From positions 78,976,001 to 79,040,000 of the forward strand of contig JAZHRO010000002.1 in assembly GCA_037157565.1 (NCBI GenBank): a stretch of 64,000 nucleotides of DNA. Direction: 5' to 3'. The DNA comes from Thalassia testudinum (lineage: Eukaryota; Streptophyta; Magnoliopsida; Alismatales; Hydrocharitaceae). The notes under the pieces were generated by a model that saw only the letters and a program-made list of their open reading frames with translations, searched no databases and was not told where the DNA came from. Made by a program: the position numbers and the translations under genes. Numbering within the stretch: the stretch's first letter is position 1; the number at the start of each line of letters is the position of its first letter. This document shows positions 34,715 to 46,350 of this stretch, in pieces.

Positions 34715-36549
34715 TCAAGTAAGACTGTATATAGCTTCTGGAATGTGAGACCCTCCTTCAACGTGCAACTCCAGATGAATACCCAAAATTTTCATATCAT
34801 TCCTTATTCTAGCTGTATCCTTTGGGCTATTTGTTAGGTTTAATACGTCAAGAATGTTGTCTATTATATTTTTCTCGATGTGCATAACATCTAAATTATG
34901 TCGCACAGTCAAATCCTCTAGTATAGAAGCTCCATAAAAAATATGGTTTTCTTCGTAAACCCTGAATGTCGCAATTGAAAAGATGACCCAAACGTATTTC
35001 ATTGAGCTTTTGCAATGTCGATATGATTTTCATCCCCGACAAACTAATAGAACTTGTACAGAGTTTATTTTTCGAATTCCTCGACGAATATTGACATGCT
35101 TTACCATCAAATCTGTCCTTGAATTATGATGTTCACCATCTATGTTTAATGGGCAAAAACCTGCGGTTCCTTAAATAATAGAACTTCTTGCTTTTTGGCA
35201 ATCTCAGGTGATGAGTATCATCCATACAGATTGGACAGGCGAACTTCCCCTTTATACTCCATCCTGACAAATTCGCATATGCTGGAAAGTCATTGATTGT
35301 CCACAGTAATGCTGCATGCAACTAAAAGAATTGCTTCTTCTACATGTCATATGTTTGAACACCACTGTACCACAAGACTTTCAGTTCATCAATCAATGGT
35401 TGGAGATAAACATCTATCACATTTCCTAGTTGCTTAGGTCCTGGGATAAGAAGGGTCAACATCATGAATGCGGATCGCATGCATAGCCATAGGGATAAGT
35501 TGTAAGTTAACATTACCACTGGCCATATGAAATATGATGGATACATGTTCTTAAATGGGTTGAATCCATCACTTGCAAGCCCCAATCTCACATTTTGTGC
35601 CTCTTCTACGAATAATGAGTGATTCTCGTTAAATTTATTCCACTCATCAGAATCTGCTGGATGACGGATGCATCCATCCTTCGATTTATTCTCCTGATGC
35701 CACATCATCAGTTTTGTTGTTTTACTAGAAATGAATAAGCGTTGTAGCTTAGGAATCAATGGAAAATAATGAAAAACCTTCTTTGATTGTTTCTTTCCTC
35801 CTGTGTTTGTTGACTTCCCTACCTTATACCTCTCCTCACCACATTTAGGACAGTTAGTCAACTCTGAGTACTCATTTCTGTATAGCACATTATCATTATG
35901 ATAGGCATCAAGCTTCTCTCATTTCAGTCTGAGCTCACATATCTGCTTTTTCGCATCATATCATGACTTAGGGTACCTAGCAGGATTATTCAGCAGCTCC
36001 ACAATGAATTTAAGAACCTCAGACATTAACTTTGTTGTGGCTCTATTCATCACTTTCATTTGAAACAATTTGAGAAGGAATGACAACTTCGACATTGACA
36101 TTATTCCAGGAACAATAAGATCCTCTGCTACCTTGACTGCATCGTAAAACTCATTACAGTCTTGTAATGTCTCATCGTCATCTGCATCCTCAAGGTCTGC
36201 TACATTCATATCATGTAACATTTCATCTAATTCATCTCCTTGATTATCATTACTTTCTTCAAAAGCTTCAATTCTCTCATTTCTGACTTCTCCTCTGATT
36301 TGCTCACCATGAGTTATCCAATTTACGTAATGCTACCACCAACCGTTACATATCACATGCTCAAAAACTGTCTCGATCATAGAAAAGTCCATTCAAACAG
36401 TGTCTACATGGGCATAAAATCTGTTGAAGGAATTCTCCTCGTCTAAATGTCTGCCTATCATCATTAAATGCTCACTCCAGAAATGAAATCACTCCACTCT
36501 TGTATTCGTGGTAATTCGAATTTCTCAGACTAATCCATAACTTATTCAT
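34715..36549 (-). pseudogene. CACTA transposase, TNP2 type (Transposase_21)
   Basis: The start is placed at the ATG at 36549: MNKLWISLRNSNYHEYKSGV followed by CPCRHCLNGLFYDRDSF is the transposase-associated domain. Next comes DCNEFYDAVKVAEDLIVPGI and KLSFLLKLFQMKVMNRATTK. The core reads NCPKCGEERYKVGK, VFHYFPLIPKLQRLFISSKT, SKDGCIRHPADSDEWNKF, VRLGLASDGFNPFKNMYPSY, LLIPGPKQLGNVIDVYLQPL and LIDELKVLWYSGVQTYDM. Then come TINDFPAYANLSGWSIKGKF and CPICMDD, followed by VMHIEKNIIDNILDVLNL. These are unmistakable TNP2 motifs. Several frameshifts and stops (about 35335, 35890, 35960, 36240) inactivate it. It would cut and join CACTA termini in the nucleus. Confidence 0.93.
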
Positions 36550-37893
36550 GATAATTAACCTAAATGTCAATGACAACCACTCATAAGTTAGACCCGAATA
36601 AGGAAAAAATGTGTATTTTAAGAAGATTATTTGGTATATAGGAGAAGAGCGAGAAAATGCAACCGAAATTTCTCCAAACACTAGTTACATTCAAGAAGTA
36701 ACCCTAAGTTATGATCAAATCGTCAAGGACCTCCCTTAATTCAAAACTTCTTTGAACTAAGGACGACGACACTTATGGCATGTTATAAAAAGAACTCATC
36801 ATGCATGTAAGTGAGGTATACACACACTTTGCATTGTCCGTATAACATGACTCTAAGTCTCAATGGGCTAGTATTTTAACACAATTATATCCCTCCCATA
36901 ATCTATTACCTAGGGGTTAGAATTTTTATTGTTTGTCATGAAGTGCTTCTAAATTTGTGCAAGTTTGTGTATCTATAAAGTTATAATAAAAATTTCATAA
37001 TAAAAATTTGTCAAAAATCTAAAAAGATACTGATATATGACAATTGAATGAAATAGAACATATAGGATAGTTAAATGAAACTATGAGCACATAGAGGAAT
37101 AGCTAGTCATTTGCCTAAACATCTAATCAAAATAGATTAGAAGCTCCAAAAATTAAAGGTGAATCATAAAAATATGCCTAACTTCTAATCATTAAATCCT
37201 TTTGAAGCAAAAGAACTTAACTAGCTCTTAAATTAATTCAAATAAATAAGCTCAAAAAATGAAAATAAAACCTACCATTTTCTAGATGGGGCCAAAAATG
37301 ACATTATTTGTGGTCTTACATCTAACACACTAGCATCGACTTATCGAGGATGCCCCCACCATCATCTCCTCCCCTAGTGCAAAACAACCTTGACAAGGAG
37401 ACTTGTCAAGCACTTGGCCAATAGCAACAGGCATTTTACAAATGGCAACTACATAGACAGCCAAAGGAGAGGTGACAATCTTGTTTAGAACAATCATCCA
37501 TGAAGTAATCATTTATTTGAATCACATGGAAATTACACAGGTACAAAACTTGAGTTTCTTGGATTGGTAATGGAGATCATAAGATGGTCCTTCCTTCTTC
37601 TATTGACATAAGCATGAAGAGAAACAATTCTTTCTTAAAACATCGATGTCTTGCTACTATTTGACTTCTCTAATTTCCCCATACATGTAGATGCATGAAT
37701 GTGTAGATGTTCTATTCCTCGCTTTGTAAATAAAAAGTTGCACACCATCTCATTAGTCCCATCATTTCTCCTCATCCAGAAGTCCTAAGAACGGGAATAT
37801 CGCATTACTACCAATACCCATCCTTATTCCCAGAATAGCTTGCTTTGATGCCCCATTTCTACCTCGAGATTGCTTATCATTTCTTTTCTAGTG
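36550..37893 (-). other. CACTA 5' region upstream of the transposase
   Basis: 1.34 kb, AT-rich and mostly featureless. I do not see the CTCGACC subterminal motifs present at the other end, so either this end diverged or the boundary at 37893 is wrong. Confidence 0.4.
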
Positions 37894-38197
37894 GAGTATA
37901 AGGGCCTATAACCTAAACCCTATAACCTAAATCCATAACTCAAAACCTAATAATGAACCAAACATTCATTAAAATGTAGGTGGTGTTAGGTGATATTAGG
38001 TGGTAGAAATGTAGTGGAAATGAAGGGGTAAAAATGAAGGAAATGGGGGCGCTCAAGCTCTCTCTCTATCTTCCTCTCCATAAAATGTACAAATGCGAAT
38101 ATTTACAAAATGCATGCATATCTACCTAATCTAAATGCTAATAGCTAGGAAATACCATAAGTGAGCATAATTATTGGCGTGAATTGATGCACAATCA
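37894..38197 (-). repeat. Athila 2 left LTR, inner piece
   Basis: On the minus strand the LTR starts at 38197 with TGATTGTGCATCAATTCA, touching the purine tract. It aligns with the last 130 or so bases of the LTR ending at 62542. Confidence 0.6.
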
Positions 38198-39714
38198 CAC
38201 CCCCATGCCTATCTTTTTCTAGTCCCTAGCAAAACACTTATTTAATAATAAGGCAGTAGTGTTTAGAAATGATCTTAAGCTGAAGATTTTTTTGAAGCAA
38301 TATTAATCTGTTTATCAATTGGACATTGTGAGAACCAATTGCAAAGAAGACTACCAAAACGCAAGTCTTACATAACATTAACCATCTCTCAACTAACAAG
38401 GACTCTTGATATTTAAACCTTAAGTACAATTTTCAGGACTCAGAGGGTTTTGTAAAGCTCGAAAGCTAAGAGGTTATGGTTGTGCTTAGTGATTGATCAA
38501 GACTAACCAAGTGAACATTAAGACTCAAGCATGGGGTTTCATGTATTTTTAAGTCCAGGATGGTCCTAACTTCAGCTCATGTCTTTGGATCAACTCTCAA
38601 AAATGAGTAACGACTCAACCCAACTCATATTGCGTTGTGGCTCAAAGAATATTTGGTGGAAACATGGTATTTGTAATGCACCATGAAAAATCTTTTTGGT
38701 GGAAGAATTTACAGGAATTTGGAGAACATACTGGCTTATTCAAAAGAATGTCTTTTTTTATATTCTTTTTTACTTTTTCTTTTTATTTTTTTTTAAGCAA
38801 ATGTTTGTATGTCTCCTATAACTTTATTTGTTAGAGGACACTTATTTGGTGGGTGAGTATTTTGGTGAAAAGAGCTTCTCCTAAACACAAGACTAAAGAC
38901 AGGGATAAAAAGTCTAGCTACACATGCAGGTAAGGACTCCACCTTCCTTAATGAACACTAGGGTTGGATCTTATGCTCATCTGGTCTTTCTTGACTCTAT
39001 GTAGTGTAAACCAATGTTACTTAGACTCTCAAGCAAAAGCAAACCACCGAATCATGTACTGGTGACATAGGTACAAGAATACATCCTAAGTTAGGAGAGA
39101 TCTTGGTCTATCTTGTCAATGCTCTAGTGTATTAAGCCAAAGCCTGAACGAATCAAGCTTCTGTGGCCCGAAAAGTCTTCAAAGCAAAGGTTGAATGTCC
39201 ATAAACACTTATTATATTTTTGCTTCAGCTTTAAGATCATAGCTAAACATTTTTAAAATATTTTTTTTTTAGTTTTAAATTTTCAATTTTTATGGGATTT
39301 TTGTGTTTTGTAATTTTTTGAAACTTTTTTCAAGATTTTTTCAATTTTTATGGATTTTTCAATAAGGCTATCTACAAATACTATTGATGGATATGTATAA
39401 TGAACAAGAATCTGCATAATACTTATAAAATACCCAGATCCTATGGATGCCTATCTACCCCCATGCCAAATCATACGATGCTCTCATATGCATGCAAAAA
39501 GGGATAGAAAGGATTAAAGGGTCTTGGTGCAAGAGTGAGTGCAGGGTATAAAGTAGGGTGGATGGGTAGGTGGATGGTGGGTGAGTGTGAAGTGGAGTGT
39601 AGTGAAATAAAATGAAATGAAATGAGATGTGGCATGAGAGTCAAAGGGTGTTGGGGTGCCTCCCAACGAGCGAGGAATTTAACATCCCCAGCTGGACTTA
39701 GAATGAGGCACAAG
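38198..39714 (-). other. Athila 2 3' untranslated region with two purine tracts
   Basis: Minus-strand order from the pol stop: hairpin TTGGGAGGCACCCCAA (39651-39666), the GAGAGCATCGTATG box, first tract ACCCCCATGCC complement at 39457-39467, and the second tract at 38198-38208 touching the LTR. The body (38230-39200) matches 62560-63540 at roughly 85 percent by eye. No gene is seen. Confidence 0.75.
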
Positions 39715-40866
39715 CTAGTTACCCTCCAACAGGGCAACTGTTTCACCAACGGAAGCAAGCTCATGAGTGAGAAACGATTTCAACCGCTGCCCATTTATTG
39801 TAACTTTATGCCAAGTTTTGGGATCTTCAATTTCGAGGCACCTTTAGGAAAAGGTCTCAAGACCAAGAAGGGACCAGTCCATTTGGACTTCAATTTTCCA
39901 GGAATGAATTTGATCTGAGCATTGTAAAGCCAAATCTATTGTGATGGCTCAAACTCTTTCCGCCTAATGCGACTATCGTGAAAGGCCTTGGTTCGTTGTT
40001 TAAAGGTCAAGGCAGTGTTAGGCCACACGACGTAGCTCTTCTAATTCATAGAGTTGTAGTTTCCTTTCTTGACCACACAAGTCTGAGTTGAGGTTACACT
40101 AGTGAATCGCCCAATAAGCGCGATGCTCCAACTTCACAGGCAAATGACAAGGCTTCCCAAAAATAATCCTATACCGTGACATACCCAGGGGAGCCTTGAA
40201 GGCACTCCGATATGCCCATAAGGCATCAATCAGCTTGTCAGACCAATCCTTATGGTAAGGTCAAACCATTTTCTAGGGGATTTGCTTGATTTGCCAGTTC
40301 GACACCTCAGCCTGGTCGTTCATTTGAGGATGATACAGAGAAGAGACATGGCAGTGAACTCCATATTTTCTCAAAAGTGCTCAAAACGCTGAGTGAGTGA
40401 AATGACCTCCTTCATCTGAAATGATGTCTCGAGGGATCCCAAAGTGCGCAAAGATAAAGTCCTTGATGAATTTAGTGGTAATGACATGGTCAACATGGCA
40501 CGTGCGAATAGTCTCAATCCATTTCGAGACAATCAACGATAATGAGGATGTACTCAAAATCATTGAATGGAGGGAAAGGGCTCATAAAATCAATTCCTCA
40601 AATATCAAAAATTTCTACAACTAGGATGGGTCGCAAGGGCATCATGTCGCGACGTGACATTGACCCTAGCGACTGGCACCTAGTGCAACGCTTAGTGTAA
40701 TTGTGTGCATCCTAATGAAGGGAGGGCCAAAAGAATCCGCATTGCAATACCTTAGCTGTAGTTTTCCTCCTAGAAAAATGGCCTTCGCAAGCCTAATCAT
40801 GGTAAAAGGATAGCACACTGGGGAACTAACTGTCAGGAACACAGTGACGGATAATTTGATCAGCAC
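39715..40866 (-). pseudogene. pol: Athila 2 pol: integrase and C-terminus
   Basis: The minus strand includes SKWIETIRTCHVDHVITTKF and IPRDIISDEGGHFTHSAF (second catalytic Asp kept), then the gypsy post-core sequence and a C-terminal part ending GETVALLEGN with a TAG at 39715-39717. Frames are interrupted by stops and indels. It joins the cDNA to the chromosome when intact. Confidence 0.85.
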
Positions 40867-41499
40867 CTACTCTAAAAAGAAGTGGATTATCACATAAATA
40901 ATACTTTGCTTCTGCAATAAGATGCTCACACTGGTTTTTAGGTCAACCTCGTGGAAGATATCCAAAGAAAGGTAATAAGCAATATCGACATACCACGGTC
41001 CACTTGCCACATCTATTGCTAAAAGGTGCTCATCAGGAAAAGTTTCATTTAATGGCAAGGTAAGTCCAATATGGTCTGTGTTGAGTCTTGAAAGATTGTC
41101 AGCAACCACATTCCAGGCTTTGGCCTTATCTCGTATCTCATGATCAAACTCTTGAAGAAGAAGGATCCAACGAATCAATCGAGGCTTTACATCCTTCTTA
41201 TGCATGAGATGACGAATGGATGCATAGTCAGTAAAGATAGCAACATGGGAGCCCAAAAGATACCATCAAAATTTCTCCAACCCAAAGATGACTGCCAGCA
41301 GCTCCTTTTCAATGGTCGTGTAATTACATTGGGCCTCATGCAATGTCTTACTGGTGTAATACACCACGAAGGGGTGTTTATCATGTCTTTGTCCCAAGAT
41401 GGCTCCGATAGCTAGGTCAGAGGCATCACACATCAGCTTAAAGTCGAGGGACCAATCAGGCAGCTGGAGAACAGGGGCCTTAGTGACAACATCACGCAA
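40867..41499 (-). pseudogene. pol: Athila 2 pol: RNase H
   Basis: VLQLPDWSLDFKLMCDASDL, AIGAILGQRHDKHPFVVYYT, NYTTIEKELLAVIFGLEKF and [18 protein letters not shown], then [19 protein letters not shown]. It is the same arrangement as Athila 1 at 14951-15527, with one frameshift at about 41260. Confidence 0.9.
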
Positions 41500-41511
41500 C
41501 TATGTAAATGC

Positions 41512-42116
41512 TTAAATATAGTTGAGGCCCATGTCGAAGGGCACATCGATCGATAGGAGATGTGTCAAAGGTCTAGAAATCTTGGAGAAATCCTTGATAA
41601 ATCTCTTATAGAAATCGACGTAACCCAGAAAGGAGCAGATTTGTTGGATAAAGATAAGTATCGGTAAATTAGCTATCACATCAAGTTTAGCTTTGTCCAC
41701 CTCAATACCCCTTTCGGAGATGATATGCCCTAGAATAATACCTTTTTTGCACCATAAAATGACTTTTCTCCTAGGAAAGCATGAGGTTAACATCAATACA
41801 TCTTCGAAGGATGCAAGTCAACTTGGTTAGATAGTCATCAAAGGTAGGTCTAAAGAATGAATAGTCGTCCATAAAGACCTTAAGAAAATCACCCACCATA
41901 TTGTGAAATATTGCCAACATGAATCGTTGGAAGGTACGTAGCTAGCACACTACAAAGTCCGAATGGCATCCTTTCGAAAGCAAAGGTGCCAAAGGGGTAG
42001 GTGAAGGTGGTTTTCTCTTGTTCACGAGGGTCAATAGCCACTTGGTTATAGCTAGAGAATCCATTCAGGAAATAAAAGAACTAATTTCCCGCTAACCACT
42101 CCAGGATTTGGTTGAT
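41512..42116 (-). pseudogene. pol: Athila 2 pol: reverse transcriptase, C-terminal half
   Basis: The minus strand contains VFMDDYSFFRP (catalytic MDD), KGIILGHIISERGIEVDKAK and FLGYVDFYKRFIKDFSKISR. It is cut at 42116 by the solo LTR. The N-terminal half resumes at 44837. Confidence 0.88.
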
Positions 42117-43052
42117 AGAAGTGATGGGAACACCATCATGAGCCCTAACTAGCTCATTTTGACCTAACAAAGAGAACAAAAGCTCCTACATAACCAAGTG
42201 AAGGGCCTAACTCAAGGAATAACTGGTTTGAAAGAAAAGTAAGAAATAAAGGGTAAAACTGTAATTTTACCATTGCAGTGCAACAACGGGATTTCTCAGG
42301 GGTTAAACATAGGTCAATTGGTCTTAACAAGATAAAAAGTGGGTTAGTTCAATCAGAAAAGGGTTAATGTGAAATCTGGGAATTAAATGACTTCTTGTAA
42401 CCCTAAAATAGACCCACTTAATTTAACAAGGTTATTGTCAGGATAAAATTTAACTAAACCCTCTAAAAATTATGGAAAAATATCCTTTAGGGTTTATAAC
42501 CTTCAATTTAGCCTTTAGAACCTATTTTGACCTAAATAGGGGTCCAAGTTTGCCCTAAATTGGGTTTCTATGAAAAATGTTCAGTCAAACGTGGTCAAAC
42601 CTAAAATCCAACTTCACCATTGGATTCCTTGGGTCCAAATTAGGTTTATACCAAAATTTAGACCCAAGGGGTGTTCACCTTGACCTACTTTCCAAAACAG
42701 TCCAACCAAATTACATTTAGACCCCTAGCTTTTGAAAACCATTACAAATACCCCCCTAACTTCCTCATGGTTCTTTGCAATTAGGTTCCTCTGCCATTAC
42801 AGCGGAGGAATCCTACTTCGGCGAGGATTCAAGAACGATATCTCCTTGATTCCTCAGAGAATCCCTCTCAAATTTGAAAGGGAGATTCTCTAAGGAATTC
42901 CCAATCGTGTGAACCAAATCTCAAGCTCTGATTGCCACACAATCTCTCATGCGAATGCATGAGAGATTTGGGTATCTGTCGACCTTCCAAGTTCAGCGAG
43001 GCTTCCATTCTTGGAAGCTTGCCTTCCAGGCACAAGGCCCTTTGTCCGCAAC

Positions 43053-43060
43053 TATAAAAG
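43053..43060 (+). promoter_or_regulatory. TATA box of family A solo LTR
   Basis: TATAAAAG sits at a position equivalent to TATAAATA at 51447 in the young element's LTR. Confidence 0.55.
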
Positions 43061-43936
43061 AGACCCGAGATCCCCATGGTGAATTCAAGCTTGTTTTGGC
43101 CTGAGAATCCCCCAAAATTCCTCCTTTCCCCCTTCGACCAAAAAGCCCACAAGCTCCGGCGACTCCTCCTCCTTCTTCTCATCGCTCTGCCACCATACCA
43201 ATGGTAGAGTCATCTGCGCTTCCTTCATCCGCGTCGTGCCATACCTGTGCCCCCACTTATATCCCGCTCATTGTCGCCGCCTCTCTCTCTGGGTCTTCAT
43301 CTCCAGTGACGGCATATGTGCGCCATCTTCCCCTCTGCTCCCCCTTCATCCAGCCACTCACAAATAAGTCTCATTCACCTACTCTTTCTTTTCCCCTTAT
43401 CAATTTCTACTTTCACGCCCTGACAACCACAGACCACCCTCACCTTCTCCACCTCCGATAGACCACCGGTAAGGTGCATCCACCACTCCTCGCACCCACA
43501 CGCCTCGCCAACTACCTCGATAGCATTGCCTCATCCCATTGATCATCTTCCCCCTCTCCATTAACTGCCACAACCTCCGTTCACTCCCCCCGAACACCCA
43601 ACTCCACGGCCACAAAATGACCTAGGCATGCACGCCCAGGCCGTCCCGCACCACACCCCCACCCGAGCAACCTTCGTCATGTCACGACAAAGTTTTCTGA
43701 GCGATTTGACAGGGTTGTGAGGCCGTATTTGTGTTGACAGGTACAAGGGCCCTATTTGCCATTGAAACAAGATTGAAGAAGCTTGCTATCTTCGCAAGCA
43801 GCCTCGAGGTGCCAGGAGACCAAGTCCCAAGTGTGCGATTTTCCTTCGCAAGCAACATCAGCCCATCTATTGAAGGCCAAAGCCCCGCAGCCTCAGCAAT
43901 CAAAAGAAGACTTGCTGTGGGCATGCGTGAGAAGCA

Positions 43937-44250
43937 GGTGGGACATTTAGTCCCACCTCGGAAACTTTAGAGTAGGCAACGCAACATAAATTGAAAAATT
44001 GCCAGGGGCTTATCGCCTCCTGACACGAGGTGAGGTCCCACTCGCCCACTCCCATCTCGTCTGCGACCCTACGCTACGTGGACCTAGTATCTGACCCGAC
44101 TATCCCTACACTCCTCGCGTGCCACCCATGTCGGTGTGCTTGGTCACAAGCATGTCGACCTGACCCGTATACCTGTGCAGGCTCTGGGAGAGCAAGCCGA
44201 AGAGAGAAGAAAGAGAGGAGAGTCCATGGGGAGGGTAGGGGTTAGGTTTT
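43937..44250 (+). promoter_or_regulatory. snRNA-like promoter box, TATA-like box and T4 end (solo LTR)
   Basis: A hairpin (GGTGGGAC, loop ATTTA, GTCCCACC; 43937-43957) overlaps GTCCCACCTCG (43950-43960), one base from the plant snRNA upstream element RTCCCACATCG. CATAAA follows 24 bases later (43985-43990). The first run of four or more T is at 44247-44250. The same layout is kept in the young element despite strong divergence of surrounding sequence. Confidence 0.5.
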
Positions 44251-44836
44251 GCACTCTTAGAGGGTGAAGCCAAGGAAGAAGAGGAAGCCTCAGCAGCGGC
44301 TAAGGGTGAAGTCGCCATGGAAGAAGAAGAAGGAAGAAAGGAAGAAGGAAGCTTCAGCAGAAAAGAAAAGGAAGAAGAGGGCTCAGCTGAAGTCAGAAGC
44401 AGAGAAAGAGAAAGAGAGAAGAAAGAGAAGCTAAGGCCAACAATCAGAGGAAAAAAAGAAGTGAGAAAGAAGAAGCCAATGTCAGACATCAGAGGAAAGA
44501 AAGAAGAAGAAGAGGAAGCTAGAAGCCAAGGAAGAAGAGAAAGCTCAAGCCAGAAGCAAAGAAGAGAGAATTATTTGATTTTTACATCTATATTCATATT
44601 TTTTAGCTTCTATATACATTGAAACTATTTTTATTGCTTCATAATTTGATTGATCATCACATTTTATCAAATTGAAAGTTGTGTTCTTAATTTTTAAATC
44701 CCAATTTGCTCCCCGTGTTCGACCTCGGATTCATAGTTTTTCGAGTAATAAACTTTCATTTGCTTTTCAAAGCGATTTTAACTATACTGCAACGCAATAT
44801 TTATAAACTTGATTTCGCTTTTGATTAAACAAAAAG

Positions 44837-45460
44837 GTAGTGGAAAATGATCTTTCTTGGTAGTAGTATTGAGTTTCCAATAATCTACACACACTCTCCA
44901 AGACGTAGGGGTGTTTGTAGGGATGGATTCGCCCCTGTCATTGACACGGATGGTGAGACCCACCTTTTTAGGCACAACATGATCTAGCTCACCAAGGGGC
45001 TGTCGCTGATCAGGTAAATGATGCCCACATCAAGCCACTTAATAATTTTAGTCTTGACGACCTCCCGCATATTAGGAAAGAGACGTCACTGCATCTCGTG
45101 GGAAGGTTGAGCCTCTTCCTTCGTATATATACAGTGAGTGTAATAGGAGGGGCTAATGCCAGTCAAATTAGAAAGAGACCATCCAATGGCTGCCTTATGT
45201 TCAATTAGGACCTTCCTTAGCTTGCACTCTTTCTCCCTGGATAATTTTGAATTGATGTTTACAGGAAGCATTTCATTTGGTCCTAAAAAAGCATATTTTA
45301 GCATGTCAGGCAGCACTTTAAGCTCAAGAGTGGATGGGGAAAGAACTTTCAAATCTGGGGACGAGAGTGTCCCAAAAGGATCAGAGGGAAGAATGAGGGG
45401 TGAAGGAAATTGGCCCTCTGGTTGGCCAAGAAGAGGGGTATCTCGGATTGATGGGTCCAA
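44837..45460 (-). pseudogene. pol: Athila 2 pol: reverse transcriptase, N-terminal half
   Basis: The minus strand reads LPDMLKYAFLGPNEMLPVNI, LIEHKAAIGWSLSNLTGISP, then MPKKVGLTIRVNDRGESIPT and TSWRVCVDYWKLNTTTKKDH up to the junction with the solo LTR. It rejoins the half at 41512-42116. Confidence 0.88.
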
Positions 45461-46350
45461 GAAAGGAGAGCCCTAGTGATCACCATTTGGGAACAAGGTC
45501 CCAATGTGGAATGTTGCTTTCGCCTGATTTGGCAGGAAAGAATGGGCACTTTGGTCTTCAAGGGGGTAGACCGAAGGTGAGCAGCTCAGAAATGACTCAG
45601 ACCATGAGGCATAAGAAGCAAAGTGGACCTCGTCAAGGGTCTGGTTAGGAAGAGATAAGGGTAAGGGGAGGAGTAGGGAAATGCCATAGTAAAGGTCAGC
45701 CAGGTCTTGGCGATTACCTAGGGGTAGGTCGCAGCAATTTGAATAGGTCCCTACCAACCTGATACATGCATTGATGGCCATGTCATCGTTAGACGTGTCA
45801 TCCTTGATAAGATCACAATCAAAATTCTTGGCGGCCTTAAAAATGCTAAGTTTGAGCTTTTAGAGCCCATGGCAATCTCAATGCATCTCGATTCACAATC
45901 AATATGGGTGCGGGTTGTGGCAAAGAATAGTCTATTGAGGATGATCGGGTAATTAGAAAGTGAATCAGGAACTTCTATGTCTAATACATGAAAGTCAACA
46001 AAAAAACAGAGACTGCTAGCCCTAACCACCACGTCTTCCACCATATCCCGCGAGATTTTGACAGAGCGTTCTGCCAACTGCAATGTAATAGGGGTGGGTT
46101 TCAAATTTCCTAATGCAAATTTCTAAAACATGATGGTCGGTATGAGGTTAATGGAAGATCCTTAATCCAACAAGGCACGATCAAAATTGTAGTCTTTGAT
46201 GCTGCATGAAATGAGAAGGGTGCCTGGGTCTTTCTGCTTCGATGGTAATTTTGACAGTATAGCACAACTCGCATGAGGCGAGAGAACCATCGGGTTTTTG
46301 GTTTTCTTTCACTGTAGCCTAGGTGTAGTGTAGTACTTAAAGAAACGGAT
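45461..46350 (-). pseudogene. pol: Athila 2 pol: aspartic protease and linker
   Basis: The minus strand reads TLQLAERSVKISRDMVEDVV, FHVLDIEVPDSLSNYPIILN and HIDCESRCIEIAMGSKSSN, matching the protease of Athila 1. The catalytic Asp region lies just upstream in a broken frame (46100-46200). The C-terminal linker (45473-45750) is Ser/Leu-rich. Confidence 0.82.

Larger units (their letters stand above)
27715..37893 (-). mobile_element. CACTA (En/Spm-type) DNA transposon
   Basis: The left terminus is CACTACAAGAATATTCAAT at 27715, followed by about 500 bp of subterminal inverted motifs. A TNP2-type transposase is on the minus strand at 34000-36549. The right terminus is less sure: ...TTTCTAGTG at 37885-37893, whose complement CACTAGAAAAG resembles the left end. 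Following it, GAGTATAAGG aligns with GTGGAGTATAGG of the related LTR at 60632, which would place the empty site. A 3-bp duplication is not clean (GTG at left, GAG at right). A decayed LTR element lies inside at about 28622-33975. The transposase is broken, so the copy is dead. Confidence 0.7.
42122..44831 (+). mobile_element. Solo LTR, family A, inserted in Athila 2 RT
   Basis: 2710 bp, starting TGATGGGAACACCATCA and ending ...TTAAACA. The flanks AGAAG (42117-42121) and AAAAG (44832-44836) are a 5-bp duplication with one change, and the split RT frame rejoins across it. It is a diverged relative of the LTR at 50523-53286 (same terminal hairpin, GAGCCNTAACTAGCTC, the conserved GTCCCACCTCGG box, GAA-rich tract, GTTCGACCTCGG near the end). 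No internal region is present. Frames at 42868-44622 are shadows. Confidence 0.9.

Noticed and set aside
36670..36690. ACACTAGTTAC as a possible right CACTA terminus
   Set aside because: It has the wrong context, no similarity to the left end beyond five bases, and no LTR sequence resumes after it.
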